Shown here: one piece after another, positions 1-12,224 of the stretch
Position numbering within the stretch: position 1 is the stretch's first letter
How the letters are laid out: each line of letters begins with the position of its first letter
From: Climacium dendroides
Lineage: Eukaryota; Streptophyta; Bryopsida; Hypnales; Climaciaceae
Assembly: GCA_950106755.1 (NCBI GenBank)
Contig: OX467088.1
Location: forward strand, 7,300,001 to 7,364,000
Reading direction: 5' to 3'
Length of the DNA: 64,000 bases
Made by a program: the position numbers and the translations under genes
The notes under the pieces: model-generated
What the model was told of the DNA's origin: nothing
Databases searched by the model: none
What the model saw: only the letters and a program-made list of their open reading frames with translations

Positions 1-948
1 TGAACGTCGGCAGCATTGTCAGTTTCGCAACTGGTCCTTTTACTGGCGTTTACGGGGCTTCCAAGGCCGCGTTGCATGCCAGCACGGAAGCTTTGAGGTG
101 AGTTGTTCAAACACACCGAATGATTGCATGGTTACTTACATTCTGGAAATCAGCTAATTAGGTGTTTAGCCCATCTGGGAGTATTTGGGTATCCAAGATT
201 CAGCGATCCTCTAACTCTTACTTTCTTTGCCACATTTCCAGTAAGCCTAAAGTGTATACCCTATGCCTTGCAATTCCTTTCGATTGATGGCATGCTTGGA
301 GTGGTCTGCCTAATCCCTAAAACCGTGAGTAGCACCCTTCCATAGTGCGTTGTGCGTTTTATCGTTGGTTTTTGGTTACCACATGAGCTTCGATTTAGTA
401 TGTCAATTTCACCATTTGAAAGCAAACTCTCAGCACACTGTGACCCATGAGTCACGAGTTATCATATTTCTACTGTTGCAGGCTAGGAATACATGCCACA
501 AGATTCTAAAGTTGCAGAGTCTTAGGCCCATGTATGTATATTTTGGGGGGAAAACTACATAATTTTCACGTTATTTGTTTGCAGGTTGGAGTTGAAGCCC
601 TTCGGCCTCGACGTCATGCTTCTGGTCCCCGGAGGCGTGGTCACGGGCCTGGCCTCGAAGAGCGTGGGCATCCTGCAGAGCAATCTGAGCTCCCTCCAAA
701 TCTTCAAACCTTACCAGGAGTTTCTGCTGCAACGGGCCATGCTGTCCCATCATCCCAAATCCACCCCAGCGCCATTGTTCGCCAAGAAGGCCGTGGCCGC
801 TATCCTCGCCAGACAGACTCCTGCGAGCTTCGTCTATGGCTTCCTGTCTGGGATTTACCGCGTTCTCTACTACTGCCCCTACTGGATTCGAGATTGGTGG
901 TTCAACTCGAAGCTGCCCAAGGGGATCATTCGGAAGAAGCAGGAGTAG
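1..948 (+). CDS. Short-chain dehydrogenase/reductase, AYR1-like (5' truncated by window)
   Basis: This is the C-terminal part of an SDR-family NAD(P)H oxidoreductase; the gene starts before the window. The first exon piece (1-97) is open in the frame starting at base 3 and carries the SDR active-site signature YGASKAALHA, with catalytic Tyr and Lys in the YxxxK spacing, preceded by the conserved Ser region (VGSIVSFATG). It ends at GAG|GTGAGT. The next exon (585-948) starts after TTTGCAG, completes a split Arg codon and reads RLELKPFGLDVMLLVPGGV, the usual SDR strand plus PGG segment, then a C-terminal tail with aromatic stretches (VYGFLSGIYRVLYYCPYW) that could sit on a membrane, ending KKQE and a TAG. 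Plant and yeast relatives with this pattern are annotated as 1-acyl-dihydroxyacetone-phosphate reductases (ether lipid/phosphatidate precursor synthesis). Family membership is clear; the exact substrate is inferred from similarity recalled from memory. Confidence 0.85.
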
Positions 949-1636
949 CTGGGTGGTAAATTGAGAGGCCTAAGTTTGGATCATTTTAATTTGTTTGATC
1001 TGGCTGTAGATGGTTGAGAACCCGAAGTTGTTTGCAAACTGGCCTGGCGTTAAGGCTCTCACAGGTATGGAAAAATCCTTCATCCTCAGGTTGGCCACAT
1101 AGATGGCTGATTCGGTTTTGCTTTGGTGAGGAGCCCAACGGTTGTGTACAGTCCACCCTTTCTCAGAAAGTTTTTGTAATATTCTGTGTCTCTTACAGGG
1201 CCAGATAAGTTACTGGCTCTTATCTAGCAATAACGATAGATTGTAAGCCAGTTTGAATACGGACAAGTAGAAACTTGTATATAAGCCATCCGGACTTGTT
1301 CCTTCAACTTCTTTTCGATTTGTCAAAAAACTTCCCTTCAATTGTGTACAGTTGAAAGTGGGACGATATCTTCTGTGCTTGCACCCATCACGTGTTCCAT
1401 GGGATTTAGGTCAGGGAATGGTGCAGGCCATTCGAAAATGCCAAATGGTTGCTTCCCATATTGAATCTGTGCATACTAGCGTTTGTCTTGCTGGAAACTT
1501 TCATATATAATGGGAGGATGTGGTGTTGGATTGATGATTAGAATTTCATGCAAGTTTCGTACATCAGAATATGACTGCTTCCAAAAAGGCTGGCCCAAAT
1601 TGGGAGAACAAGTCATTGCTCACAGCCAATTTTCCC

Positions 1637-1700
1637 GCAGAGTTTGGTGCAAAATTTGATGTTGAGTTTGATGCAGAGTTTAATGCAGAGTTAAGTGCAG
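1637..1700 (+). repeat. Short 12-bp-period tandem repeat (GAGTTTGATGCA-like)
   Basis: About five degenerate copies of a 12-bp unit, GAGTTTGATGCA and variants, follow one another. In one frame they read as a repeated Glu-Phe-x-Ala pattern, but the surrounding ORF has no other coding signature, so it is treated as a simple repeat. Confidence 0.6.
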
Positions 1701-2130
1701 AGTCTGTTATAAAGTTTTGGCTCTCATACCCTCCTTTTAGTGGGTTGCACTACTTAATGGATATCTCTAATATCTTGTTATTCAGAGGGTGATTTGCACA
1801 ATAAATTCAATGCATTCCTTATTGTGTTGTCACACATCTCAAACCCTGTCTCTTATCTAAGCATTCTCGCAAGTTCTGTTCCAGTTTCTAAGCTGCTAAT
1901 TGTCACCAATTGCGTAGCATGTCACCTCTCCCGCAATGTGAGCACATTCAAAGTCCATGCACCCTTGCTTGTTAATGGTACCAAGAACATGATTCCATGG
2001 TTCCAAAGATCTCACCGTAACAAATAAACAAAACAAAATGAAAACCGCCACTAGGTATAGATCATTGGGTATAGATGTCACCCCATTGCTTAGAATTTGA
2101 CACCTTGTGTTGCTTTTGAAATTCAAAGGA

Positions 2131-2260
2131 AGAGGTTTACATTGACAAAACTTTGAAAGAGGGTAGAAATTTCAATAGAGGCAACAAGAGTCAAGGGAAG
2201 ACGTTTACATTGACAAAACTTTGAAAAGGGGTAGAAATTTCAATAGAGGCAACAAGAGAA
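2131..2260. repeat. Two tandem copies of a 68-bp unit
   Basis: The segment beginning GTTTACATTGACAAAACTTT occurs at 2135 and again at 2203 and continues through a shared AGAAATTTCAATAGAGGCAA tract in both copies. The copies differ by a few substitutions, which indicates a fairly recent local duplication. Confidence 0.85.
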
Positions 2261-3104
2261 CAAGAGTTGACATTTGTGTTGAAGTACTACATAAAGGGAC
2301 TCCCAAATGCAACACAAACCCAAACATACCATCTTTGCTTGATGTACATCAAATTAATTACTATCTACCTTTATTGAAGACAAGATTTTAGAGCATCTAC
2401 CAAAAAAACTTTGACCCCTCTTACTTTTGCATGGAATATCTAATTGAATTTTTTTTTTGTGCATTGACCCCCTCAATTGCTAACAAGAAAATATAAAAAA
2501 TTGACAAGTCTAATTATAGTATCTATGATCTAAAAAAAAGAGGTGCATTTGAAAGTTCCTACCTTAGTGTTGTAAAAATGTGAAGGAGATCATTTTTAGA
2601 AGATTTTGAACAACACTAATTTATCCTATCTGCATAAAGTTAGTGTTGTTGCAAAATTAGTATCATTATTGAAGAAATTAGTACAATACAATAGTATTTT
2701 CAGCTTGCATTAGTTTAACTCTAAAAGAAAGCCATGGACAATAAGCATTGATGGCAAAGAATCTTTCTATAAAAGGCAAAAGTGCAAATGTTCATCCTCG
2801 TAATTTTGTGTAAAAACTAAAGAGAGCTCTCAGTACACAAACATTTGACCTCCAATAAGTGCTCTTCATTTAGTTTTTTAAACCCTTAAACAATGGACTA
2901 GTGACCATGGAAATCATCCATTTTAATATTGTGGGAATCATTGCTCTAAAAAAATCCAAAAACACTCATTAGAGGTCAAAATATTGTAAAAGATCTCCCC
3001 TTTTCACATAAAATTCTGAAGATGAATAGTTACACTTTTATTCTACACTAAAAGATTCTATATCATTCATCAACACCAAATATTTGCCTTGATGTTTAAA
3101 GGTC

Positions 3105-3232
3105 AAATAAATGATTCACACAATACCCAAAAGGATTATTTCCACGATGACCAACCCCTCCTATCTAAGGATTAAATAAATGATTCACACAAAACCCAGA
3201 AGGATTATTTCCAAGATGACCAAACCCTCCTA
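3105..3232. repeat. Two tandem copies of a 69-bp unit
   Basis: AAATAAATGATTCACACAA starts at 3105 and at 3174. Both copies continue through an ACCCAxAAGGATTATTTCCA stretch and a GATGACCAA stretch, with only a few differences between them. Confidence 0.85.
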
Positions 3233-3976
3233 GAGTTAAGATTTTACAAATAGGGTGACACAAACATGAGCTACCCACTTCACAAATTCAGAGAAGTTTT
3301 CATTATTTCTTGCTTTCAATTTGGACAATGCACACATGGACATTGGACAAGAAATACAAGAAATTTTCATGATCCACATCCGTCATGACTTTCGCAAGAC
3401 CAAAGCACATCACAACATCTACACTATGTTCATAATATCATAGGAACGTCTGAGCAAAACACGTAGTTAGTAAGTGCAGCAACAGTATATTTTCTTAACT
3501 AGTTCAAAAGAATGTTGCAATTCTTAAAACTGTGGCTTAAACACCGTATTTGTTCATCCATGAAATCTCTGCACTACTCTAAATCAAAGTCAGAGAGCAT
3601 GAACTAGTGCCACATCGTGAAGGTTGTGTCTTGATTAAGTGTGGGTGGTTATAAACGTATAGTTCCTCTTCATTGTATCTAGCAGTCTATTCTGGAGGTG
3701 AACCAAGTTTCTGCACAGAAAGTTTCAGATCGCAAGCAGTTTCCCTACTTGTCTGCTTTCTCTTGATACATTTCCGTCATCCTGCCAGTCCGTTTCTAGC
3801 TGCAGATAAAAACAAGGCGCTTTGCTAACGAGATGGGAGATTCTCTTAATTAGCCACACCTAAACAGTCCATCCAGAGGGGTTAGCCCACTGGCCATATT
3901 TTCACAACCTCAAAAGAATTGGTAGTCCGAGGGGGTGAGAGTAACAAAAAATACACAACCCAAAAAATCCATTTCC

Positions 3977-6900
3977 TCACACCATTTCCAAAATCTTGAT
4001 ATTGCCCATGGAATTGGCAGCCACCAGAGTTTGCGACTTCCCTCTCCAACAGACGCTGGAAACGAATTGGCCCCCATCTTCCTCCACCTCCCGGCCTGTG
4101 ATGGGATCTGTACACCCAAATTTATGGGATGCCATTTCCATGGGAAGTGATTTGTGATAAGCAAACACCTGGAATGACAAAATAAGCCACGATAATAAGA
4201 ACTTCAAAGATCGAAAATTCGAGATACTTCGACAAGGTAGAGATAGGAAATGGAGCCTGGCACGTTGTGAAAGAAGTATGGAACGATACAGTCTAATAAT
4301 AGGAACAAGACAGTCATATGCTTGATCATATTGTGAAAGAAGTATGAGCACCGTTTCTATATGATCAGATACGGGTTCACCAAGGAATAAGGACATAAAG
4401 CGATACAATTGCATTGAAGTCGAGTGAAAGTTTCAAATTAGTGACGTTTAAAAACGGGGTAAGAGAACTAACCGCGTTCGTTTCCGATCCACAAGCAATA
4501 TAACCATCCGCAATGGAGAGACCGATGAAATTCTGCAGGGAAAACACAGTAATTGGTTAAGTCGCAAGGAACGTTCAGTACAAGTAACCAGGCCAGACCA
4601 CACCTAAACCGTGATAATCACCTGAGCATTAGGCACCAGCCCACAAAGTGGTAAAGCAGCCAAAAAAAAAGTTCAAGAGTATGTTTACAATAAGTTAACT
4701 CTTAAGTGCCCAAATGATCAAAAGCGACACTTCCATACCGATAGGAGCTAAAATTAAATAAATTAGAAAGCTTCATATCCACCAATTTTGAATAGAAGCA
4801 TGTTTGTTACAAGTACTATAATCAACTACCGTACACGGCTGTCAGGATCGGCACTTCATGCCGAATATTTAATTCAAGTTGGGAAAACAAATTCGACGGA
4901 TGCTAAGATTAGGAAAGTTCTCTCAAATTCGTTTTTTCTCCATAAAATTTTATTTTGGAAAAAATCATTTCTCTTAACATTCCGGCATCTTTTTTTAAAA
5001 TTACTTTTTGCTGACCCTTACAAGCTTCCAAGTGGATCTCTATTTTTGCTTGGGCAAATGGCCACTTATATATCAAATTAATGTTTTGAAAGGTACAACA
5101 ATTAATAAGTAGCTTCCGAAGTGATATTCCAATATTTTCTCCTGGACACCATCTGATTTTTAGCGAAAAATACCACTAATGGACAAATCCATGTACCTTT
5201 TCATTAGTGTGTCCAGTATAAGTAAGCGAACAGCCAGTCTGGGCATGGGGAGTTGTATTTGCTTTCGTCAAATCCCAGAGCTTGAGCGTGTTGTCTGTGG
5301 ATGCGGATACAAGGGTGACCGAGTCCACGAACTTCACGTAGCTCACAGCCTTCTGGTGGCTTGCTAAAATACACAAGGGCAGCTTGGTGGTACGCAAGTC
5401 ATAAACATAGACCTTGTAATCGGCGGATCCAAACGTCAAAAGATGTCCCGAGTCTGGTGGAAACTGTATACAGCACACGTTCGCCTTGGTCTTGATTGTA
5501 CCTATACTGCTCTCCTGCATTCACAGACCAAGGCAACGATTTAGAAGAGTAACAATCCTGCAAAACAGTTATCCTTTAATTCATAATAACATGAATTCAG
5601 AGATTTTCTCCCTTAAGACTAACCCCTCCTTTCTAACGACACAAGGTCAGCAACCCTCTATTACCCGACTTAACTAAGACATAACTTCAGCAGACAACCT
5701 CAGATCGATAGGCAATCAGATAAGAATCTGATATATCCTTTCTATATGAAAATTATTAGCAATCAGTAAATAAGAACAGGCCAGAAGTGAAGTAAATGTT
5801 ATTAGCAAGTACATATTAAGATATGACAATGTACAATAGCTGACCACATATTGACCAAAACCTCAAAATCTCATACAATATCTAAATAATAAGTATTATA
5901 GTCCAGTGGAATCCTCTCAAAAATAGGAACAAGACCCACATTGAAAGATTCTGTTATAATACGAGAAGCCGCTCAAAACAGATGAGAGCCGTTCCCTACC
6001 TAACCTCCTCAAAAGCCCAACGAACAGAACTTAGATCGCACTGCCATATAAAGACAGAGAGGTTCAAGATCTACAGAATTCAAAAAGATAGCACAATAAC
6101 CGAGATGGGCCTGGTAATACCTGATTGATACTCCACAACTTCACAGTTCCATCATCACTACCACTGGCTAGCTTTTGAGGGTCAGCCTTGGAAAAATCCA
6201 CAGACCAAGCTCTTTTCTCATGTTCCTCGTACTCCATCAGAACTCGGTTGGCACTGGCATCCCACAACTGATAATCCACAAGCATTCCAAGTTAGAAACC
6301 AAAACTTCACTAGAACTCGGGCAACATATGTTCACATACACCCACGCTGATGTCGACGATAAAGAGCTTGCACTTAATGGATTTAACCTAGATCGCCACA
6401 AAATTAAGTAGACATTTACTGGAAATATTGGAAAAAGTATCAAAAGAATCACTAAGCAACCCACCGGACCCACCCGACGTGACAACAGTCACTAGTAGAA
6501 AACCACAGCCGCAGAGGAGTTCTAGAAGCCTAGGCGCGTGAGAAACTGCCTTAAATGGCGTCACAAATTGGCAAGATTTACTACATCTAGGTTTTCTAAA
6601 ATGCCGTTAGGAAGTTTTCTACTAGTGAGTGCGTCAAATGACGGAAGTTATTAAAAATTACGATGTCCTACCAGGGAAAAAGCATCCAAGTAAGGCAAAC
6701 CCACCTGAACCACACCCTCATAGTCACAGGAGGCTAGATGACTCTTTATATAACCATTCCAGCATACACTGCTCAATTTGGATCGACATGGCATTTCAAC
6801 CACGGGATAGTGGATATCTACATGCTCGTTGAGGATCGTATCACACTCAAAAACTTTGATGCGTTTACACACTCCAGCAGTTGCGAAATACTCCTCATCC

Positions 6901-9325
6901 CGGTCAAAACTTAATGAGCAAACCATGTTAGCTGTGTTCAACAAATCACCGTGTCGCAACGTAGCCTTCACTTCAAACCGGCTGTAACGAGCATATTTGC
7001 ACAAACTATCAAAGAAACAGCCCAACCAATCTTCTTCTTTCTCCTCTCTTGAGTTCAACTTCTTGTCATCCACGCTTTTTGCAGCACAACCAATGCTCAG
7101 GCTCTGAGCACCTTGCCTTGAACTTGGCTTGGACATGCTCATACTCGGTGCACTTGCTCTCCAATTCATAGAAAAGTAAACTTTTTCTAGATGATTGAAG
7201 TTGCTCATAAATCTGGCGCTTTTTGATAATACTTTGCCCCGTCCATCTGTACCAACCATTGCCTTGTTTTCCGGTTGCTGTCTCTTCCCCAAAAGTCCCT
7301 TCCGTTCCTGCATGCTCGCACCCGTAATCCTTTGCCTCTGCCCACCTTTCTCCACTTTTGATAATGGACCGCGCTTCTTCTGCAACGCAAGCCGCCGTCT
7401 TTCCACTTCTTGAATGTCCGCACTCAAGCGTGAGACATCATGCGCTAACTTTCGAGCAGTCTCTTGTTTCTGACTCTGCATCCGCAACAAAAACTCGTAC
7501 AGGACTTCTGATTCTGCCTCTTTCTCCTCCAATTGCACTGCTGCTTGCCTTTCTGCTATAGCGTCCCCAGCTTCCACCAGAAGCTCACAATGGTAAACCT
7601 CCCTACATGCCAGAAAGAAAAGTATCACAACTGTTGGCATTATATGACACAAAGAAGTCTAGCTCAGTCATCTGGAAAGAGATGAACTCATAACCACTTA
7701 AGGATTTCGCACTCCGAGGCCATGCAGGGGGACTACATCTTGTCCAGTTTCATTTCTTTTCTGACCAGCACATGCAATGTTGATTTGATCGCACCTAAAT
7801 TATTCACTTTCACACAATATGATCGATGGAGTTGGTCCTTCAAGGCAAGTAGTCCTTATTCTTTTAAGGGCTAGACACTGTAGGCAGATATTTTCAATGA
7901 CGACATGCACAATGACGTCACACAAATGTCGATTACCATGCACGTGATATTTGCGATAACATGCGTGTTGAGTGCATCGAACTTTTTTGGGTGTCTTGGT
8001 CCTTTAGAGACTAGATATTCTCAAGCAGTGATTGATAGGTGAAAAGGATGTGCCAGAATCGTATGGTCACAAACCACCAGTAACGTCGGACGTTTTCTTA
8101 CCAGAAATACATTATCTGAGCTGCCAATTTGAAACTGGGAGCGATAATCAAGATGATTGAGGAAGTTTTGTATACTAAGAGACTTACCTGGCTTTAGGCC
8201 TGCAAAGGGGATCTGGATGCAACAACCACAGACAGAAAGAGGCCTCCTTTGGACGTTCCGACAGCAAGCGTGGTGGAAGAATACGGTTCCGCAGATCAGC
8301 CATCGCTCTGGCACGATCCACCTCTGACACAAATGAGCAGAATAACTGCCAGCAGAAACAATTCCCGGTATGCCAAACATTAATTGACAAGGTCACAGTG
8401 AACATTGAAAACTTTGATCAATGTAAACAGTTGCCAGCTGCAAAGGGGACCATCTGATTGACAGTGTATCATCGAAGGTTCCCCTAAAACCGTAAGGGAC
8501 CTTCTAGCAACTCAACTTGGGAGATTGCCTTGCATGAAAGAGATTTCAAAAGCATCCTTTCGTTACATAATGAACAAGGATATCAAAGGTTCCATTTCAT
8601 TCCATAATAACGTGATCAAGATGGCCAGTGAGAGCTCCTACCTCGAACATGAGCACTCCTAAGCTATAAATATCAGAGGGAAATGAGCTCGTGCCAGTGG
8701 CATGTTCCTCGGGACTGGTATACCACGCCTGCTCCATGTGCAGCGACTCTCTTTGAGGGAAACAGTCCTCATCATTCCTGCTGGAAACATCCACTCGTTC
8801 TTTCCCAGAAGAAGAGGTGTTCATTTCAGAGGATTGTCCTTCCCCCCTAGAAGCTCCTGCTCTCCTCTCTTCTTCTGACCCTGTACTGCCACTCCGTTCC
8901 GGCAACCGAGACCCTATTCCAGCTGGGGAACTTCTGCCCACACCAGCATCCCCATGTACTCTTTCAGGCGACGGCGATCCCTTCCCATTCGAAGTCCCAC
9001 ACGAATGGTCCGAGTTGCTCCGCGAATTCGCCGAGTCAATGAACGCCACTTTGTTCAACGGCGACAACAAGAAACACGACGGGCGAATGTTGCGCAGCAT
9101 CACCCCTTGACCATGGGCCAGGTGCACGAAATCCAGCACCTGCTTGAACACATGAAGGCATTGCAACCGGTCCACCACGCGGTTACTCCCGCTCAACCAT
9201 TGCCTCACCGTAATCTCTTCGTCCACAATCTCCTCTACATCTTTAACCACACTCCCTTCCACCGTCGCAACTCCCGACGAAACCTCCAGTACAACGTCGC
9301 CACCTCGACCTGGTAACTCCTTCAT
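3977..9325 (-). CDS. SPA: SPA-family protein (SUPPRESSOR OF PHYA-105-like: kinase-like domain, coiled coil, WD40)
   Basis: SPA proteins partner COP1 in the CUL4-DDB1 ubiquitin ligase that degrades light-response transcription factors in the dark. Seven exons, transcribed leftward: 9325-8642, 8345-8188, 7602-6705, 6267-6121, 5514-5197, 4532-4473, 4168-3977. All junctions are GT-AG and in phase, giving 818 residues, close to Arabidopsis SPA3/SPA4. Residues 1-280 are the kinase-like region; where an active kinase has HRDLKxxN it reads [12 protein letters not shown], so it is probably non-canonical, as in the family. WYTSPEE and [14 protein letters not shown] are SPA hallmarks. About 300-360 is a Glu/Gln/Arg-rich coiled coil. 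From about 500 come WD40 repeats with [28 protein letters not shown] and the terminal [31 protein letters not shown] end (only short parts quoted). The start Met is the first in this frame after an upstream stop, though a longer spliced N-terminus is possible. Confidence 0.95.
6490..6627. mobile_element. 138-bp CACTA-type MITE in a SPA intron
   Basis: The element begins CACTAGTAGAAAAC and ends GTTTTCTACTAGTG, perfect 14-bp inverted ends, and is flanked on both sides by the 3-bp direct repeat AGT (6487-6489 and 6628-6630). Ends starting CACTA with a 3-bp target duplication are diagnostic of the CACTA (En/Spm) superfamily. It is too short to code for anything and lies in the intron between SPA exons 3 and 4, so it should be spliced out. 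Confidence 0.92.
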
Positions 9326-10230
9326 GGCTGCCCCGTCCGTACCACTACCATAGTCTCCTCCGCAATCAGCTCACCATCCACTCTTCCGTCCGAAACCCTA
9401 ACACGTCCAAACGAACGCGATTCCACACGGCGTCTCCAGATCCCTGAATTAAAACGAAAAGCGGCTCACCTAGTGCCAAACCAAAACCCCGACGCAACAA
9501 AAACACCCGATGACAACCTCCGGAAACGCTTCCTCGCGCACGAAACCAGCTCATGGCCACGTAGTGGCGTCCAAATCGCGCCACACTCCACACCATCCAT
9601 AGAAACTAACCAGTCCACTCTAACTAGTCCTGTTCCCCAGATCAAAAACTCTCCCCAAGGTCTCTACTCACTCTCTCCAAACTCTCTACGCGCTCGCATT
9701 GTTCGTCACTTCAAATTGTTCCAGCGCCCGCCACGGACACCATGAAGCGAGCTGATTCCTCCACGTCCACTCAAAACCAGAGCTAGGTGCCCTGTTCATT
9801 ACTGTACTGCGCCTCCCTCCCTGAGATTGCGAATGAGAGAATTGTGCGACGATTGTGCGAGTGAGTGCGCGGTGGTGAGCTTGCAAGTGAGCGACGGCGA
9901 GTGTGATGTGTGAGTGTGGGCGTGATGATGATGATGGTGATGATGGTGATGAGTGATCGGGGGGGCGTCCGTAGAAAAGGAGGCGTGGCGATGGCCGCTA
10001 AGCTTGGCTGGTGGCCACACAAAGAATGAATGGGAGCGGAGGCAGGACGCGACGTAACCGCGCCCGTCACCCTCCGTCCCGGCTCGTCATTGCTTTTCCC
10101 AGTTCTGGCTGTGGGGAGGCTCCCAATATTTGGCTGGAGACCATTGTTTTTGGGGGGTTTTGTTCTTCTTTTTTTTAGGGGGGGGGGGGATTTTTTTTTT
10201 TTTTTAATTTTTTTTTGGGGGGTAGAGTGA
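9326..10230 (-). promoter_or_regulatory. 5' flank and probable leader/promoter of SPA, with simple repeats
   Basis: This is upstream of the SPA start on the minus strand. It is GC-rich to about 10100 and carries a GAT/GGT trinucleotide tract (about 9922-9955; ATC/ACC in the transcript direction), then long T and G homopolymer runs at about 10167-10222. The homopolymers mark the edge between the gene island and the AT-rich intergenic DNA. No TATA box could be assigned with confidence. The antisense ORFs here are compositional by-products. Confidence 0.45.
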
Positions 10231-11167
10231 CAATTATAATCCAGTAAAAATTTGAAGTGTACAAAAGTTATAGTTTTGTTACACTTTACCATAGAAGTTC
10301 GAAGAAAAAATTAGTTGTGATTTGAAAGAAAATTGATTTCAAAGTTAGTCATGTCTAAAACTTAGTTTTGTTCACTATGATTTGGAAATACTTTATCCTT
10401 TGTCAATTTTTTTTAGGATTCAAAAAAAACTTTCATCCGAAATTATTTGAGGGCAAAAGAAGATCGAGGGTTCCTATGAGTTTACAGATTGCAAGGAACT
10501 TTGGGAACTCTACCAAATTAAAATTTTGATGTGGGCACAATTGTAATAAGTCAAATAATATTAATTAATTAATTAATTTTAATATATATATATATATATA
10601 TTTAAATATTTAAATATTTTTTAATATTTTTTATTTAAATCTTTTGGCACATTCTCAACCTAGGGAACAAGCTTGAAACGGCCCCTCCCAAACCCTTCTA
10701 ATGTATACTTGGGCATGTTGGTATACATCATTTCAAATTGTTAAACTCTAATGCCCTTCATGCGTACATCAATTTGTATTGGTGCTCATCGCCCAATCTT
10801 TGAATGACGGACTATTCTAGCTCCAATTGTAAGGCTACTAATGTAAGGGATTTTTTTTAAGCAATTTTTCACTAACAAGCAATGATTTTTTTATGGTGAG
10901 AAATCTTTTGCAAATTATTCTTGCTTTTTAGTAGATGCAATCACTAATTTGCTACCAAATCATGGTATAATATTGCTCTATTTTGGATGAATGTATATTA
11001 TTTTGGATGAATAAATGAAACTTCATCTTTAAATTGCAAGTTTCATCCATTCCATGGATATCAATAGTTCCATCTTTTCAGTGATGATTGCTTTTTGCAA
11101 TACCTCATTATAAATATAAATATAAATTAATAAGTAAATAAGTAAATAAGCAAATAATAAATAAATA
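10231..11167. other. AT-rich intergenic DNA with short AT microsatellites
   Basis: No gene was recognised. It contains TTAA and TA runs near 10560-10625 and AAAT/AAGT-type runs at about 11110-11175. It ends abruptly at a GC-rich island. Confidence 0.5.
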
Positions 11168-11720
11168 AATAAATGTGCCAGCGAATGTGCCAGCAGCAGT
11201 GTCTGTCGGATTGACGAGATCCCGAACTCCCGATTCCGTCGCGGCAGTTTGGAGCCACGACCTTCGGTCCGAACCTCGCCCGAACCTCGCCCGAGCCTCG
11301 CCCGACTTGTCCGTCCGTCCGCGTCTGTCCGTCCCGTCGAGTTCATCCCTGATGTCAGTCCTGCGTCGTTGGTTCCGTTCCCCACTCAAGCCCCCATTCA
11401 GTTGCCCTCCGTCCGTCCAAGAGTCCGTCCGTCCGTCCAGGTCCCTTTCGTCCAAGATAGTTTTCCAGCCCAGGTGCATGCGAGCTGAGGCCCGCGTCGG
11501 ATGGAAGTGGCAGGCAGGGCAGGGCAGGCGACAACAGACTCAGTCGATCTCACTCCAACGGATTCAGTTGGCATCCCACGGTCAATGGCGCTGCCACGAC
11601 AGGCATTCCTTCTCTGACGCAGGATCTCTGTAGCTACGAGCGGAAGAGGACTAGGGACTGGCGACTGGGGGTGGCCCACCACCTAGAGGCAGGTCGTACT
11701 GGCCATAGCTATAGAGAGTT
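11168..11720. other. GC-rich island with CCGT and CCTCGCCCGA repeats, no recognised gene
   Basis: About 550 bp of GC-rich DNA sits inside AT-rich surroundings. It contains tandem copies of a CGAACCTCGCC-type unit (about 11274-11310) and several clusters of the tetranucleotide CCGT (about 11305-11450). Open frames on both strands (for example 11175-11633) have low-complexity Arg/Ser/Pro/Thr composition and no domain, as expected of repeats. It could be a remnant promoter or first exon, or a transposon fragment; nothing in it decides. Confidence 0.5.
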
Positions 11721-11846
11721 GTTGCGGGGGGAAATGCAGTGGCGAGTGGGGCGTATCAGACGGTATCCGTATCGGCATTGAGTAGGCCTTGGAATTGAAG
11801 GGACCAATCGTAAGCCTCAAATACATGTAAGTAGGCGTCTTCCAAT

Positions 11847-12224
11847 TTATGTATCTTCAAAAGACAACTTCTTTCTTTGTTGTGGTCCCTGAGAGGTAAG
11901 GTAGTCTATTCTAAATTTGATCATGTTCTAAATGAGACCCCTATCTAGGAATGGGTGACATGTTGCTTGAAATTATACATCTTCAAAAGTCAACCTCTTT
12001 CTTTGTTGTCGCCCCTGAGAGGTAAGGTAGTCTGCTCTACATTTGATCATGTGCTAAATGAGACCCCTATCTAGGAATGGGTGACATGTTGCTTGAAATT
12101 ATGCATCTTCAAAAGACAACTTCTTTGTTGTGGCCCCCAAGGAGTAAGGTAGTATACTCTACATGTGATCATGTTCTAAATGCGACCTCTATCTAGGAAT
12201 GGGTGATATGTTGCTTGAAATATC
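11847..12224. repeat. Three tandem copies of a 122-126-bp unit
   Basis: The marker CTATCTAGGAATGGGTGA occurs at 11941, 12067 and 12189 (spacings 126 and 122). Each is preceded by ATCTTCAAAAG, TTTGTTGT and a GGTAAGGTAGT-like stretch, and followed by ATGTTGCTTGAAAT. Copies differ at scattered positions, so the array is not new. Confidence 0.9.

Larger units (their letters stand above)
949..3976. other. Intergenic region between the SDR and SPA genes; tandem and dispersed repeats, no gene seen
   Basis: This is the 3' flank of the SDR gene followed by increasingly AT-rich DNA. It contains a short 12-bp-period stretch near 1637-1700, a 68-bp tandem duplication near 2131-2260, a stretch near 2925-3080 that resembles one at about 40190-40360, and a 69-bp tandem duplication at 3105-3232. 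Short ORFs in it (for example 1571-1792 and 1794-2027) show no domain and run through repeats. Confidence 0.6.

Noticed and set aside
4788..5081. 97-codon plus-strand ORF
   Set aside because: It lies within the SPA intron between exons 5 and 6, antisense, AT-rich and without a domain.
8817..9316. Plus-strand ORFs opposite SPA exon 1
   Set aside because: They are antisense shadows of a GC-rich coding exon.
11175..11633. 152-codon Arg/Ser/Pro-rich ORF and its antisense partners
   Set aside because: The frames stay open because of CCGT and CCTCGCCCGA repeats, not because of selection.
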